Positions 47,241 to 57,740 of a stretch of 64,000 nt of DNA are shown piece by piece. Source of the DNA: Typhlomys cinereus (taxonomy: Eukaryota; Chordata; Mammalia; Rodentia; Platacanthomyidae); the NCBI GenBank assembly GCA_023101885.1, contig JALPQD010000089.1, positions 5,317,087-5,381,086 of the forward strand. The letters run 5' to 3'. The stretch's first letter is position 1. Every line of letters starts with the position of its first letter. Both the position numbers and the translations under genes were made by a program. The notes under the pieces were generated by a model, which was not told where the DNA came from, did no database searches, and saw only the letters and a program-made list of their open reading frames with translations.

Positions 47241-47854
47241 CTCTTTTTCCTTAACTTATGCTTGGAAATTCTTGCAGTCTCTCTTCAACTTAACTGTCCT
47301 ATTCACTTTTTTTTAGTTTGAACTCATAAACATGTTGTTGTCTCTTTCTCTGTGGCACAAACTTTCTTCTTTCAAATCAACCACCTTTATCCATCACTTT
47401 TGCTTCCATGGGAGTGGACACTACCCTGCTCACCAGATGCAATGCTTGCAGCCAAGGAAAGCTGCAGTTACGTCTTACTCACTTCCTCAAATACCTCCTT
47501 CTTGGTACCAAAAATCAGAACCTTTGCTTTACCTCCAAATGTCACTCTTGTGTTCTTATTTTCTAAAAGCATAAATCCCATTAATTCAGTTCCTAGATAA
47601 AAATAAATACATTTTATAAGACACACTTTTTTCCTTCAAGTCCCTATCTCATTTGGATTTCTTATATTGGATCATCATTTCTTTGAACACATTTTTCACC
47701 TTTCATGCTTTTCTTTTAGTTCCTTCCCACTCTGTGAGTGGTTGTCTGTGTTTGTTCTTACCCTGTATATCCAGAGTCAACTTGGACTAGGGCACACCAT
47801 AGTGATTGCTGGAATCAGGTATTGTGTCAAACTGTTGATGGTATCTGTGATAAG
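47241..47854. other. Unannotated non-coding DNA
   Basis: No recognised element. Confidence 0.4.
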
Positions 47855-47983
47855 GATGGTAGTGGTAGTAGACAGTGAGATTTAAATACCACTATGTACA
47901 CACAGCAAAAGAACCATCTCCTCATTGCCATAACTACTCTATGAAGCACAGATCTAAAGTCGAGTTTTCATAATTGTTTGTGG
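47855..47983 (+). repeat. 129-bp direct repeat, copy 1
   Basis: Begins GATGGTAGTGGTAGTAGACA and ends AATTGTTTGTGG. It matches 48904-49032 over 129 bp with a single difference, G at 47962 versus A at 49011, which is a CpG-type transition. The flanks on either side are unrelated. Confidence 0.95.
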
Positions 47984-48239
47984 TTAAGAAGATAAAATCA
48001 AAAAATTTTGGAGAATTCCAAATCTACCGATTTTAAATCTGAGACTCTTCTATGAACAATAATATGACACCCCCTCTAACAGTCCAGTAGCCAGGTGAAA
48101 TTTGAGAGGTTATCTATTTAGTATGACCTAAAGGCCATTCAATTAATGGCAGACATTCTCAGTGACAGGGAATGAAGCAAAATGTATCACCAGGCAAACA
48201 GTACCAGACATTAGGCCCACAGATCAATAATAAGAAGAA
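47984..48239. other. Unannotated DNA between the direct repeats
   Basis: No recognised element in this part of the 920-bp interval. Confidence 0.4.
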
Positions 48240-48475
48240 TGGTTTAGTGTTCCCACAGTCTTTATTATGTGCCAGGCATTGTCCTGTCACATAACAAAGG
48301 AGCAGTGAATGATGTTGCTTCATTCATAATCCTCAAAAGACATCTATGGAATGAGTGCTGTTGTCATTTTTCTCTTATGGACAGAAGAATGTGGTCATTT
48401 TCCCAGCATTGAGTTGCAGGCAATCTAAGCGGGAGTTTGCACCCATAACTACAGTGCTGGCCTGTATGGGGCTGG
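48240..48475 (+). mobile_element. MIR ancient SINE
   Basis: 'ctttattatgtgccaggcattgtcctgtcac' is a close match to the MIR core 'cttactatgtgccaggcactgt'. It is followed by 'cattcataatcctcaaaagacatctatggaatgagtgctgttgtcatttttctctta' and 'ggagtttgcacccataact'. It lies between the two 129-bp repeats. Confidence 0.7.
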
Positions 48476-48903
48476 GTCCTGCCTTAGCATGTATGTACAC
48501 TGAAGTACGCACCTCTCTAAACAATCGAGATCAGATCCTGGGCAGGGATTTCAGAATACAAACAGGATCTGGCCACACAGTAACTTGCCGTGGCAAGGCG
48601 GGAAGAGATGGAAGTCTAGTTTTGAGTGGTGAGGTACTTGGGCCATCAAGGGAGTCTGTCTCTAAGCTGTAGGAATCCTCTTCAGTCCATCTGGCAAGCC
48701 GTGCTCAATCCATGAAGCTGTGTTGGATTCAATGCACGCAATGTGGTTTCCTTTGCTCTGGATCTTTATTGCCTCTTCTTTCTTAAGGCTGAGATGTGGT
48801 GTCTTCTTCAGCGGACAGAATGAGTTTGAGAGAAGTATGGATCCCAGAGCACAGTGTTCAAAGAAGATCAAATGATATTAGCACAATTGGAGAATGAAGC
48901 ACT
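48476..48903. other. Unannotated DNA between the direct repeats
   Basis: No recognised element. Confidence 0.4.
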
Positions 48904-49032
48904 GATGGTAGTGGTAGTAGACAGTGAGATTTAAATACCACTATGTACACACAGCAAAAGAACCATCTCCTCATTGCCATAACTACTCTATGAAGCACAG
49001 ATCTAAAGTCAAGTTTTCATAATTGTTTGTGG
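48904..49032 (+). repeat. 129-bp direct repeat, copy 2
   Basis: Copy of 47855-47983 exactly 1049 bp downstream, differing only at 49011. The near identity contrasts with the strong divergence of the MIR lying between the copies. Confidence 0.95.
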
Positions 49033-49741
49033 GTCCCAGCTGCAGAGACAGGACAGTCCCTCATTCTGCTCTTCCACAGGCGCCAACTTCCTGTTACTAG
49101 AAAGACCATGACACATACCCAATATATAAAGTGCTTAAATTCCCAGTTAACTAACTCTGAGAAACATTCAAGTCATACCATAAAACCAAGGAATTCAAAG
49201 CACCATGGAAGGAAAACCTGGACAAGCCTGGAATAGAAAGCAGACACATTAGTTCTGTGAGGGCTCAGGAATTGGGTCTCTGCTTAAAAGCCAGACACCA
49301 TGTCTTTGGCATTACTAATGAGATGAGCTTGCCATTTACAATTTGTTTATAATAATTCAAAACTAGACTAACAATTCAAATAGACATTTCACCAAGGAAT
49401 AACACTAATAGAAAAATAAGTGTCTCATAAACACATGAAATGATTTCAACATGGATCATGCTAGAAATTCAAATTAAAGAGACCAGTGAAGTATACACTG
49501 TTTATTAGAACAGCCAAGTAAGTAGCATATGCTAAAGTACTGGTAAACGTGAAACCTCTCTCCACTAAGTGAATGAAGCTGGTTGTGCCAGAACACACAT
49601 GATAGCACGTGTACAGGAAATGGTGACATATTTAGCTGTGAAGTATGAAGGTACATTAATGTCAGTCTCATGCCAAGGATGAGAGCAAGAATATCATGAA
49701 GTTGCAAAAAAAGACTTTGGGGTGAGGTTCAATTAAATACA
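49033..49741. other. Unannotated non-coding DNA
   Basis: No recognised element. Confidence 0.4.
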
Positions 49742-49746
49742 CTAAT

Positions 49747-50103
49747 TGTAAAGGTTACTCTTTACTGTTGCTGTGAGAGAGCACCCACAGTCAATCAATT
49801 TAAGGGAGAAAGGGAGGTTTATTCAGCTTATGGTTCCAGAGGAAAAGGACAGTCTCTCAAAGTAGAGGCGGCATGGCTGGGTGGCCAAAGCTGGAGGAGG
49901 CTAAGTCACCGCAGACATCTTGGAAGCTGAGAGCTGCAGACTGCTTGCTGCAAAGGCAGACTTCTCCTGGAGGTAGGGTGGGACTAATCCATCTCAAGGC
50001 CCACCCCTTGTGACTGCCTTCCTCCAGCAAGGCTTCACCTCTCAAGGTGCTACTACCTTGCTAAACACATGAGACTGTGGGGGACACATTTCAAACCATG
50101 ACG
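49747..50103 (-). mobile_element. MaLR-type solo LTR with perfect 5-bp duplication, antisense
   Basis: Flanked by CTAAT at 49742-49746 and 50104-50108. On the minus strand it begins CGTCATGGTTTGAAATGTG (first T of the expected TGTCATGG changed to C) and ends 'gcaacagtaaagagtaacctttaca'. It contains 'ccccacagtctcatgtgttt', 'caccttgagaggtgaagccttgctgg' and 'ggtttattcagcttatggttccag' (plus strand). At 357 bp it is a complete MT-type LTR with no internal sequence beside it. Confidence 0.88.
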
Positions 50104-50177
50104 CTAATGTTATCTAGATGGCCAATTTGCTTTTTAAAAAGTCATTGAGGTTGTATATTTAAAATGAACAAATTTTT

Positions 50178-50385
50178 CACTTGGGTGTGGCTTCAGGTAT
50201 TTGCCTCTCAAGGCAAAGGGTCCTGAGTTAGGATCATCAGATATCACATAAAAATGCCAGGTAGAAAATTGACTGCCAGCAATTCCACCCTAAGGCAGAG
50301 CCTGGGAAACCCCAGAACAAAGCCTTGCAGCTGTCACTTTGGGGCCTCCACAGGCACACACACTCAACACAATAAATGCCTTCTG

Positions 50386-50434
<49 letters not shown>

Positions 50435-50468
50435 ATCCATACATAAATGAGTAAATAAATAAATAAAA
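50178..50468 (+). mobile_element. B2-like SINE, ancestral subfamily, with (CA)n and A-rich tail
   Basis: Truncated or diverged head 'cttgggtgtggcttcaggtatttgcctctcaagg', then 'gggtcctgagttaggatcatcagatatcacataaaaatgccagg', 'cctgggaaaccccagaacaaagcc', 'ggggcctccacaggcacacacac', (CA)n at 50391-50428, and (TAAA)n at 50450-50467. Confidence 0.8.
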
Positions 50469-51246
50469 TTAGGCAGATTGTGTGATATGTAAATTATTCC
50501 TCTATAAACAGCAATATATATACATATATATATATAAACTAATGTGATAGTGTATGTATCAAGCAATAGTGTATATTTTAAAATAATCAGGATCAAACCA
50601 AAGACTTGCATTTGGTACCTGGTGCTTTTTGTAATTACCTTTTTCTTTCTGTGAGACAATATGGACGCACAATAAACTGAGGGGAGAAATGAGCATTTAT
50701 TTAGCTGACAGTTCCAGCTCACATTTAAACCATGACAGGATGTTTGATATCAACTTTGGATTCTAAATATAGGAGAGGTAAGCCATTCTAAGCATATTTG
50801 CCAAAGTATGTTTGTGTCAAGTGCTTACTTAGTAAACCCAATAGTTATATAAATAAGAAAATTTTGTAAGTTCTAATGATAGGATCTCCTGATTTACTTG
50901 TTCCAGCTTTGACCATGACAGGCCTCAGGCTGGAGATAAGGGTGTAACTATAACTCCTAAAATGTCCAAAATAGGCTGTTTTCACAAGCACTCCAATAAT
51001 TTCAACAATATCTCTTGATTACAGGTAATTTTATGCACAGATATAGAACTTCACCTCCTTGCAGCTATAATCTCCTTGTACTAAACATCCTTCATATTTG
51101 AGACAAATTTATGAAAACTAGAAATACTAATTTGCAAGAGACAGAAATATATTGAATAGCTTCAACAATCTGATATAAACATGAGTCATGTAGTGCCAGT
51201 CAATTGTGTAAAAAATATATTTTTTCAATACACATTTTAAGTATCT
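50469..51246. other. Unannotated non-coding DNA
   Basis: No recognised element; TA-rich run at 50513-50536. Confidence 0.4.
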
Positions 51247-51570
51247 GTGATTGATAGAATAATGACTCCAAGGATGTCCTCATTTTCAGGCCTGTGGATT
51301 TTTAACTGTCAGGGTAGCTGATTATTTTCTAATGTGAGGCAGTGGAGGGTCTGGAAAGAAGACGGAAAACAAAGGTCTTATTAGACAAGCAAAAATGCGG
51401 ACAACTGGTTAAGATGGCTGAGACAGACATTGGGAATAGGAGACATCATAGGAGACACAGGATTGCTTTGGAGAAGGAGGGACCACCAGGCACGGACAGC
51501 AGGCCTCCTGCTAGAGCTGGAAAAAATAAGAGAAATCGAGAACAGCAGTTTTTGCCTCTCCAATTATAAA
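51247..51570 (+). mobile_element. MLT1-like MaLR LTR, sense, old
   Basis: 'ttgatagaataatgactccaaggatgtcctcattttcaggcctgtgg' resembles the start of an MLT1 LTR. 'caggcctcctgctagagctggaaaaaataagagaaatcgagaacagcagtttttgcctctcc' resembles the 'gcctctagaagctggaaaaggcaag' part near its 3' half. The intermediate sequence is diverged. Confidence 0.45.
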
Positions 51571-52759
51571 CTGATGATTGATTGGGCACAATCAGCAATA
51601 ATACCTCATATCTGAGATGCTCTTGAAAGTCCACAGGGTCTCTGCATACTCCTTCCATACTCCAGGAGTAATGCAGTCAACCCTTCGACTCTGGTGGGTG
51701 AGATCCATTTCAACTCCTGGCCTGCAGAACTCCGAAATCACAGCACCATTAAGATACATTAAACCATTGTATCCATGGACATTTACTGGCATAGAAAGGA
51801 TGCTAATGCTTAAGTGAGGTAGTTTTTGTCACAAATTCCTTCCCTCCAGATATTTATTCAGGGAAACCAAGGAAGTGGAATGAAACAAGAAAATGAGAAA
51901 ATTTTGATTAAAATTAAAATTTATCTACTATGGTGATTTGGTGTCATTTTAAAGGATTCTGTTTCAGAAAATAAGCAAAGAAACTTGCTGACGCTCTTGA
52001 GCAGATTCTCCTTCTATTCTTTCCCTTGATACCATACTGGCTGCTCAGGTGAGGAGCATCAGCCCACAGACTCTGCTGTTGCAGCAAACCCTGAGACAGG
52101 GACTTGTGCGGCATACACGCAGTCCCCCATTGTCATGGTGTGTGTTTCATGTTTCTGCGTTCCTGCAGGCTCTGGGTTCCTGGCTGTGCACCTCTGTAAA
52201 ACAGGAAAGCTGGAATGATGATTAGACGTGGCCCAAGAGGTTGAGTCATTTCCACTTGGAAGGGGAAACGCAACATGTATGCAGGGGGGGGGGGGAGGCC
52301 GTAGCTTGGCATGTCATAGGACCTGTGTGAGCTGAGGTGAGGAGCTGGAGTCCTGGGTGTGGGTCTCTCTTCAGAGAGTGCCTTGTGTGCCTGCTGGCCG
52401 TCATGTTGTATCTGGAGTCTGGCTCTTTTGGTGTGGAGGGGGCAAGAAGCGGAGGTGGGGGAGAAGGGTCGTATTTTCTTTGTTATCATAAACCATGCCT
52501 ACATGTGTCAGCAAAAAATATATCACAGTTATACTGGCAAAAAAATATATATATATATTTCAGTATAGGTCAAAAATTTACTAAAGGTCAAAAATTTAAA
52601 TGTTGTATATGCCTGGAGGAAGCAATTTCTCCCCAGATTTGAACATCCTTTTTGTGGAGTAACTGTGTATAGAGAAGAATATTGACAGACTAAGGTAGGC
52701 TCTGCTTGTCTTTTGTCTGCAAGGGACGAGAGATGTAGGTCAGCATGAAGTACAGCAAG
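51571..52759. other. Unannotated non-coding DNA
   Basis: No recognised gene or repeat. The part at 52000-52480 is somewhat GC-richer and contains a 12-G run at 52284-52295. TA repeats occur at 52543-52558. Confidence 0.4.
52284..52295. repeat. G12 homopolymer
   Basis: Twelve consecutive Gs in otherwise mixed sequence. Such runs are prone to sequencing length error. Confidence 0.9.
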
Positions 52760-53120
52760 CTATGTGTGTGTTATGTATGTATGTGTGTGTATGTGTGTGC
52801 ACGCAGGAATGTACATGTTCATGTGTGTGATGTTGGTATGTGTGCATGTCTGTGTGTATGTGTGTGTGTACATGTATACATATCTCTTTGACCATGTACA
52901 CAAGAGGGCACTATATGTGCTTTTGGAGGCCCAAGACTGACTTTAGGAATCCTGGATTGCTATACCTGCTACCCTTCCTTATTGCGTTGCGTCTGGGCTT
53001 TCTCAGGTCCTCTTTCCAGAGTGGGAATTACAGACTGGCATGTTTACATGGGATGTAAAACTCAGTTCATTTTGCTTGTAAGGTAAATGTCTTAATTCCT
53101 GATTCGTTTTTCCAGTCTCT
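52760..53120 (-). mobile_element. Old B2-like SINE with GT/ATGT-rich tail
   Basis: GT- and ATGT-rich sequence (52762-52878) occupies the 3' tail position. 'cacaagagggcactatatgtgcttttggaggcccaagactgactttaggaatcctggattgct' matches the body of the 39240 and 10460 copies. The head is at about 53120 ('gagactggaaaaacgaatcagg'). Confidence 0.7.
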
Positions 53121-54418
53121 TCAACTTTTATTTTTTGTCTTATCTCCGTTGCAGAAATAGGAATATCAGAGGCCTGAATTAGGGAAAGTCTATCCCTACA
53201 AATCTGACTGCTAGGGTTAGAATGAAGGTCACACACAAGTTCACAGCTGCAGCTGTGCCTCCTTCCTCTGTGTTCCCAGGCAGCCTGAGAACTCTGGGAA
53301 GTGTGAAAAGTTCATGCTTCTCAAAGAACATTAGAGACAATTATTGAAAAATGATTTTTTCCAGAAAAATTAAAACAAAATGGCTTTTCTTTCCCCACTC
53401 TCCCCCAACTGCCAATCAAGTATGACAATCACCCATGTCAAAAAAAAATTTCTTGTCAGAAAGAAACTGGTAACCATAGTCTGTCCTGGGTTTTTTTTTT
53501 TTTTGTTCTCTATTTACAGTTATGAGAGAAAAATGATTTATGATTACTATAATTACTGCTCTCCTTTGGAGAACTGTACTAATTACATAATTTTTTAGCC
53601 ATTTTTCTTATTACCAGCTTTTAGTTAATCTAAACTGAAATGGCTTCAGCAATTTTGTAGTCGGTTATTTTTTAGTCCTCTGTGTGGGTCAGGAATTGCA
53701 TGGTCTGGGATCACCAGCGCATCAAATACATGCACTGAGGACATAAAATCCCCAGTACCTGCATATTCCCAGCTGTGATACAAAGAGCTGTCCTCCATAG
53801 ACAGTGTCTCCATAGATAATTTGAGGGAGTCTACAGGAAATGAGTTTGAGCAAAATGTTTTTAATCTGTACTTACAGGATAATGACTGTGAACTGCAGGA
53901 GTCAGCTGAGGGTATATTAGCTGAGTTATTATTACCTGCCATCTACCCTTCATTTAGCAACTTCATATTGAACTTATGACTGGAGTTTTCTCTATTGTCT
54001 TTTTGTGCATTCATCTTTTATTTTTGCTTCCTGATTCCAGTTTGCTATCTTTATAACCTAAAAGTGGTTATAAAGATAAAAGAATGTCCTCTTGAATGGA
54101 GAAGTTCCTCGAAATGAAATCTCTGTTGTTTTCTTTAAGGGAAATTTGCTTGAAAGTGCTGCTTTTCTAAGGCAGTTTTGTTTAGACAGCATCTTAGCAG
54201 CGACAACTGGGAATTCAAATTTTATCAGTGGCAGATAATTCCAAGGTAGAAAACATAGCTCCAGCCAGCCCCACAGCCACTCCTCTAAATCCAAGTGGAT
54301 TTTATTGAGAAAAGTGCAGTTCATGCTTTCTAAACCCTCCTTGTTACCTAGTGTCTAAATACTTTCACATCCTAAAACAGACAGGGGTTCTCTTTGTCCT
54401 CTTGGCATAACTTCCCAA
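53121..54418. other. Unannotated non-coding DNA
   Basis: No recognised element; T run at 53491-53504. Confidence 0.4.
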
Positions 54419-54470
54419 CTGGGAAGGCGTCATTGTTATTTTCATTTTAAATAGGAGGAAAGTGAGCTGA
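54419..54470 (+). mobile_element. Possible MIR remnant cut by an ID/RSINE insertion
   Basis: 'cattgttattttcattttaaataggaggaaagtgagctgag' matches the MIR 'ttatccccattttacagatgaggaaactgaggc' motif and stops where the next SINE begins. Confidence 0.4.
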
Positions 54471-54650
54471 GGGATTGATTCTGTTGACAGAGTGGTTGTC
54501 TAGCCTGTGCAAAACCCTGAATCCGATCCCTAGTATTACATAAAATCAGGCATGGTAGCATGAAGACAGCATCTCAGCTTCAGCAAGTAGGGGCAGAAGG
54601 ATGCGGAGTTCAGGGTCAAGAGCGAAAGTATGGCAAGTTGGTTTCTCTAT
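54466..54650 (+). mobile_element. ID/RSINE1-like SINE
   Basis: 'gctgagggattgattctgttgacagagtggttgtctagcctgtgcaaaaccctgaatccgatccctagtatt' is an ID-like head. It is followed by 'aatcaggcatggtagcatgaag...ctcagcttcagcaagtaggggcagaaggatg...agttcagggtcaag', a B1-like half. A (TG)n array at 54660-54694 follows. Confidence 0.65.
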
Positions 54651-54824
54651 ATACATGTACGTGTATGTGTGTGTATGTGTATGTGTGTGTGTATGAAACA
54701 AACTCAGAGAAATGAATTAATTTCTCTGTGTCAAGCAGCTATCAAGTTTAAAAAGTGTTTTCATTGGCATCTGTCTCTGAAATAATCCAAGTGATATCTC
54801 CTGTTATTGCTTCTGAGATTCAGA
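54651..54824. repeat. (TG)n array and flanking unique DNA
   Basis: Imperfect TG/TATG array at 54656-54694 at the 3' end of the ID/RSINE-like element, followed by unique sequence. Confidence 0.6.
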
Positions 54825-54935
54825 GGGATTTAGTGTTATTCCCCATTTACCATGTGAAAATCAGGTTAAAGAGAGGCACAATTATGTCAGTACACAGTAG
54901 AACCAATAATTATGCACCCTAACTCCCTACCTGTA
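54825..54935 (+). mobile_element. Weak MIR-like patch
   Basis: 'agtgttattccccatttaccatgtgaaaatcaggttaaagagaggcacaattatgtcagtacacagtagaacc' follows the MIR 3' half with many changes. Confidence 0.45.
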
Positions 54936-56334
54936 AATTATAAAACTTGAAACAAAAGATACCTAAAGAAAAGTATCAATATGTATTTCTGATTAAAAAA
55001 TGTCTATGTCTATATACAATTTCCAAAGAGTGAACTCTTAGGCACAGAGAAAAGATTCTATATAATGTAATGAGTGATTGCATAGGAGGCAGGGCATGAG
55101 ATAGAGCTTGTATTATCAGAAAGGAATTGTTTAGTTTGCTCAAGGAAAATGAAAACTAAAAGAGGCTAGGTCCATAGTTCCCTCCAATTGTTGTCAAATC
55201 AAACAATGACAGTCAAAGTGAGGCTGATTCTTCATGTTGTATAAAGCAAATTACCATGTCACCTTGGCCGACTCATTGGAAAATAAAAAAAAAACACTCA
55301 TGAATATATTCATCCACTTGAATGAAATATAGAAAATATTAAACTCACACAGTATTCTAAACTACAAAACAACGAGAACATCAGCAGACTGGTCTTTTGC
55401 TAGCTTTTGAAGTACCTTTCTTCATCCTGCTTGTACTGGCTGAAGACCTTGTAGATGCCCAAAATGAATGAATTGGAATGCTAATGCAACTTTTAGTTGA
55501 GATCTGGAAATGGGAACTGGGCCAGTTTAAGATATTACAACATAAAAGCTGTCTACACAACAGTGATTTCTCAGATTTCTTTTGTAAGAAACTCAGCACA
55601 AAACAATTTGTTTAGGATAATTTTTTTTGCTCTTAATATATCATGTTTTGGCTATCTGGGTTAAAAAATAAATAAAAAGCACAGTTGGCATATTATAAAC
55701 AGAATAAGGGAATGCTCAGAAATGAAAAAATAATGTTTTAGGAAGAATATCTCTATTCATATGTATCAGCAGTTATTTAAATTGAAAAATTTGGAAAAGT
55801 AGGACTCCAAGTTCCCCAACTGGCACAGCTTAGTTAAGGCTTTAATAGACAAGTTTCAGGAGATAAAGAAGTGTGAGAAAGCCTTGGACTTTTTACAGTT
55901 ATTTTTTATCTAGAAAAACAGCAATAACTTTTAAACCATAGACAGCTTAATCTTCAAAATTACTTCCTCATCTCTCAGGACACATTGTATCCCGACAACC
56001 CTGAATGACAGAGGATAAACTGGGTTATCCCTACATTCTGCATATGAGAAGGGAGAAGGGGTGGGTCATTTGGAGACAGAAGATGGGTTAACTCAGCAGA
56101 ACCACTTGGTAGAGCAGAAACTCACAGAAACCTCTTCTAGTCTCAAGTTTTTAAATGGCACCGAGGAAATCAGCATATTCAAAGTGCCCATGTGTGTCCT
56201 CCAAACCTCTCCTCTGTCTTTGCATGCAAATCCTTCACACTGCCATTCTTCCTTCCCCTGCCAAACAGGATTTTTATATAAACATAATCAGAGTTGTGAC
56301 GATTTTCTTTGATTGATGACAAATCAGGTAAATG
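54936..56334. other. Unannotated non-coding DNA
   Basis: No recognised gene or repeat. A 72-codon minus-strand frame at 55381-55599 has no identifiable domain. Confidence 0.4.
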
Positions 56335-56339
56335 CTTGC

Positions 56340-56720
56340 TCTCTCAGTTACTTTTCCTGCTGCTGTGAGATGATACTCATATTCCAACAGCATGAAGGGA
56401 GAAAAGGGAGATTTATTTGGCTTAAAGTTTCAGATGTGAAATATAATCCATTATGGTGGAAAAAGTATGACTGGCTGGCAGATGCTAGAGGCAGCTTAAG
56501 TCACATCTATCATGGAAGCTAAAAGAACAAGCTGCTGAGTACTACTACAACAGACTACTAGTGGAAGCCTGGTGGGGTTAGCAAATTTCAAGGCCTGCCC
56601 CATGACATGCCTTCCTCCATTAAAGCCCCACTTCACAAAGGTGCCACGACCTTCTAAAACGTCAGCTAAGAATTCAAAAACATGAGTCCGTGGGGGAAAA
56701 TTTATATTCAAACCATGACA
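56340..56720 (-). mobile_element. MaLR-type solo LTR with perfect 5-bp duplication, antisense
   Basis: CTTGC at 56335-56339 and 56721-56725 brackets the element. On the minus strand it begins TGTCATGGTTTGAATATAAATTTTCCCCCACGGACTC and ends near 'gcagcaggaaaagtaactgaga'. It shares 'gggagatttatttggcttaaagtt' and 'gtggaagcctgg...ttcaaggcctgcccc' landmarks with the 49747 copy. At 381 bp it is a complete LTR. Confidence 0.88.
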
Positions 56721-56853
56721 CTTGCCAAATGTTAAAAGTTGAGTAAAAAGGGAAAAATTGATATAGATAAGTTGAAGAGCGTGATGAACTATCAGCACTT
56801 CTCCTCCTAAGCTTGAGGAAGATGTTCTGCTAGGAAACACTATTTTGCAGCTA
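56721..56853. other. Short unannotated spacer
   Basis: No recognised element between the MaLR LTR and the MLT1-like LTR. Confidence 0.4.
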
Positions 56854-57002
56854 CGTGAAATGAATGGTGTCCCTGCAAAATTCATATCCATCCAGATCCT
56901 CATGGTGAGTCCTTTGCTGAAACCGGATCTTTGCAAATGTAACTGACTCAAGCAAGGTCATTCCACCTTTGGATGATGCCTAAATATGTTGACTACTGCT
57001 TT

Positions 57003-57175
57003 TACAAGAAGTACCAGACCAGGGAGAGATCCTGTCTCTATAGAAACGGGAAGAACAACCAGCAGAAACTATGTAATGAAACCAAAGATATTCTTGGCTT
57101 CTATTCTGTGGATTGATATGTGCACATTCACACATGTATAGGATCCCCAACACACAACCATGAACATACACATCC
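57003..57175 (+). mobile_element. B4-like SINE 3' part inside the MLT1-like LTR
   Basis: 'agagatcctgtctctatagaaacgggaag' through 'gatatgtgcacattcacacatgtataggatcc' fits the B1-derived and CA-rich 3' portion of a B4-type SINE. No head is visible, so it is 5' truncated or misassigned. Confidence 0.4.
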
Positions 57176-57651
57176 ACAGACAGAGAAAAAAGAAGGGAGG
57201 ACATACAAAAGTGAGGAGACCAAGAACCCAATTTTTGTGTGTTTCCCTGCACGTGGATAGCTTTTTCATATGGCCTAGTCAGACAATGGCCATTAACTGT
57301 AAGTATAGACAGACTGGGAGTCCAGAATGCAGCCTCATGTGCTTAACTGAGTACCAGCCAAAAGCAACGTTTCTGCTCAATTGGAATTGCCCACCCTGTG
57401 CTCTTTTTTAACCATAAAAGTCCACAGGCTGCTCCAGGGCAGCGCCAGCCTGGGCACGAGCCAATCAGAGGCCAGCAACCAACTGTCTGTAGAAGAACAG
57501 GAAATTCCAGATGTTATAGGTAATGCAGGTTACTACTCAAACTACGCATGGGCAGGGGGGACCTTTCCCTGTGCGCCAAGACTGCTTTTGCTAACTCTCA
57601 GCCTATAGTGTAACTGCTAATTTAGAAACTCCCTCCTCTAGCTAAAACTGC

Positions 57652-57659
57652 TATAAAAC
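57652..57659 (+). promoter_or_regulatory. TATA box of the ERV1-type LTR
   Basis: TATAAAAC with a CCAATC box about 190 bp upstream and an AATAAA about 80 bp downstream. The arrangement is that of a retroviral U3-R. Activity is not shown. Confidence 0.6.
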
Positions 57660-57734
57660 CTTACGGAATAAAGGACCAGGGCTCTCAATCTGGAACCACT
57701 GCGTCGACATCGTTGAGTTCATTCTCGAGCTTGC

Positions 57735-57740
57735 AATAAA
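57735..57740 (+). other. LTR polyadenylation signal
   Basis: AATAAA within GCAATAAAAGCC, followed by the GT-rich TTTGTGTGTTTTG typical of a downstream element in gammaretroviral R-U5. Confidence 0.7.

Noticed and set aside
50237..50722. 161-codon minus-strand open frame
   Set aside because: It crosses a B2-like SINE and its CA array (Cys-Val repeats) and has no domain outside it.
55381..55599. 72-codon minus-strand frame with a basic C terminus, considered as a processed-pseudogene fragment
   Set aside because: I could not match it to any protein family and saw no poly(A) tail or target duplication beside it.
56496..56951. 151-codon minus-strand open frame
   Set aside because: It runs through a MaLR LTR into an MLT1-like LTR. 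MaLR LTRs do not encode protein and no retroviral motif is present.
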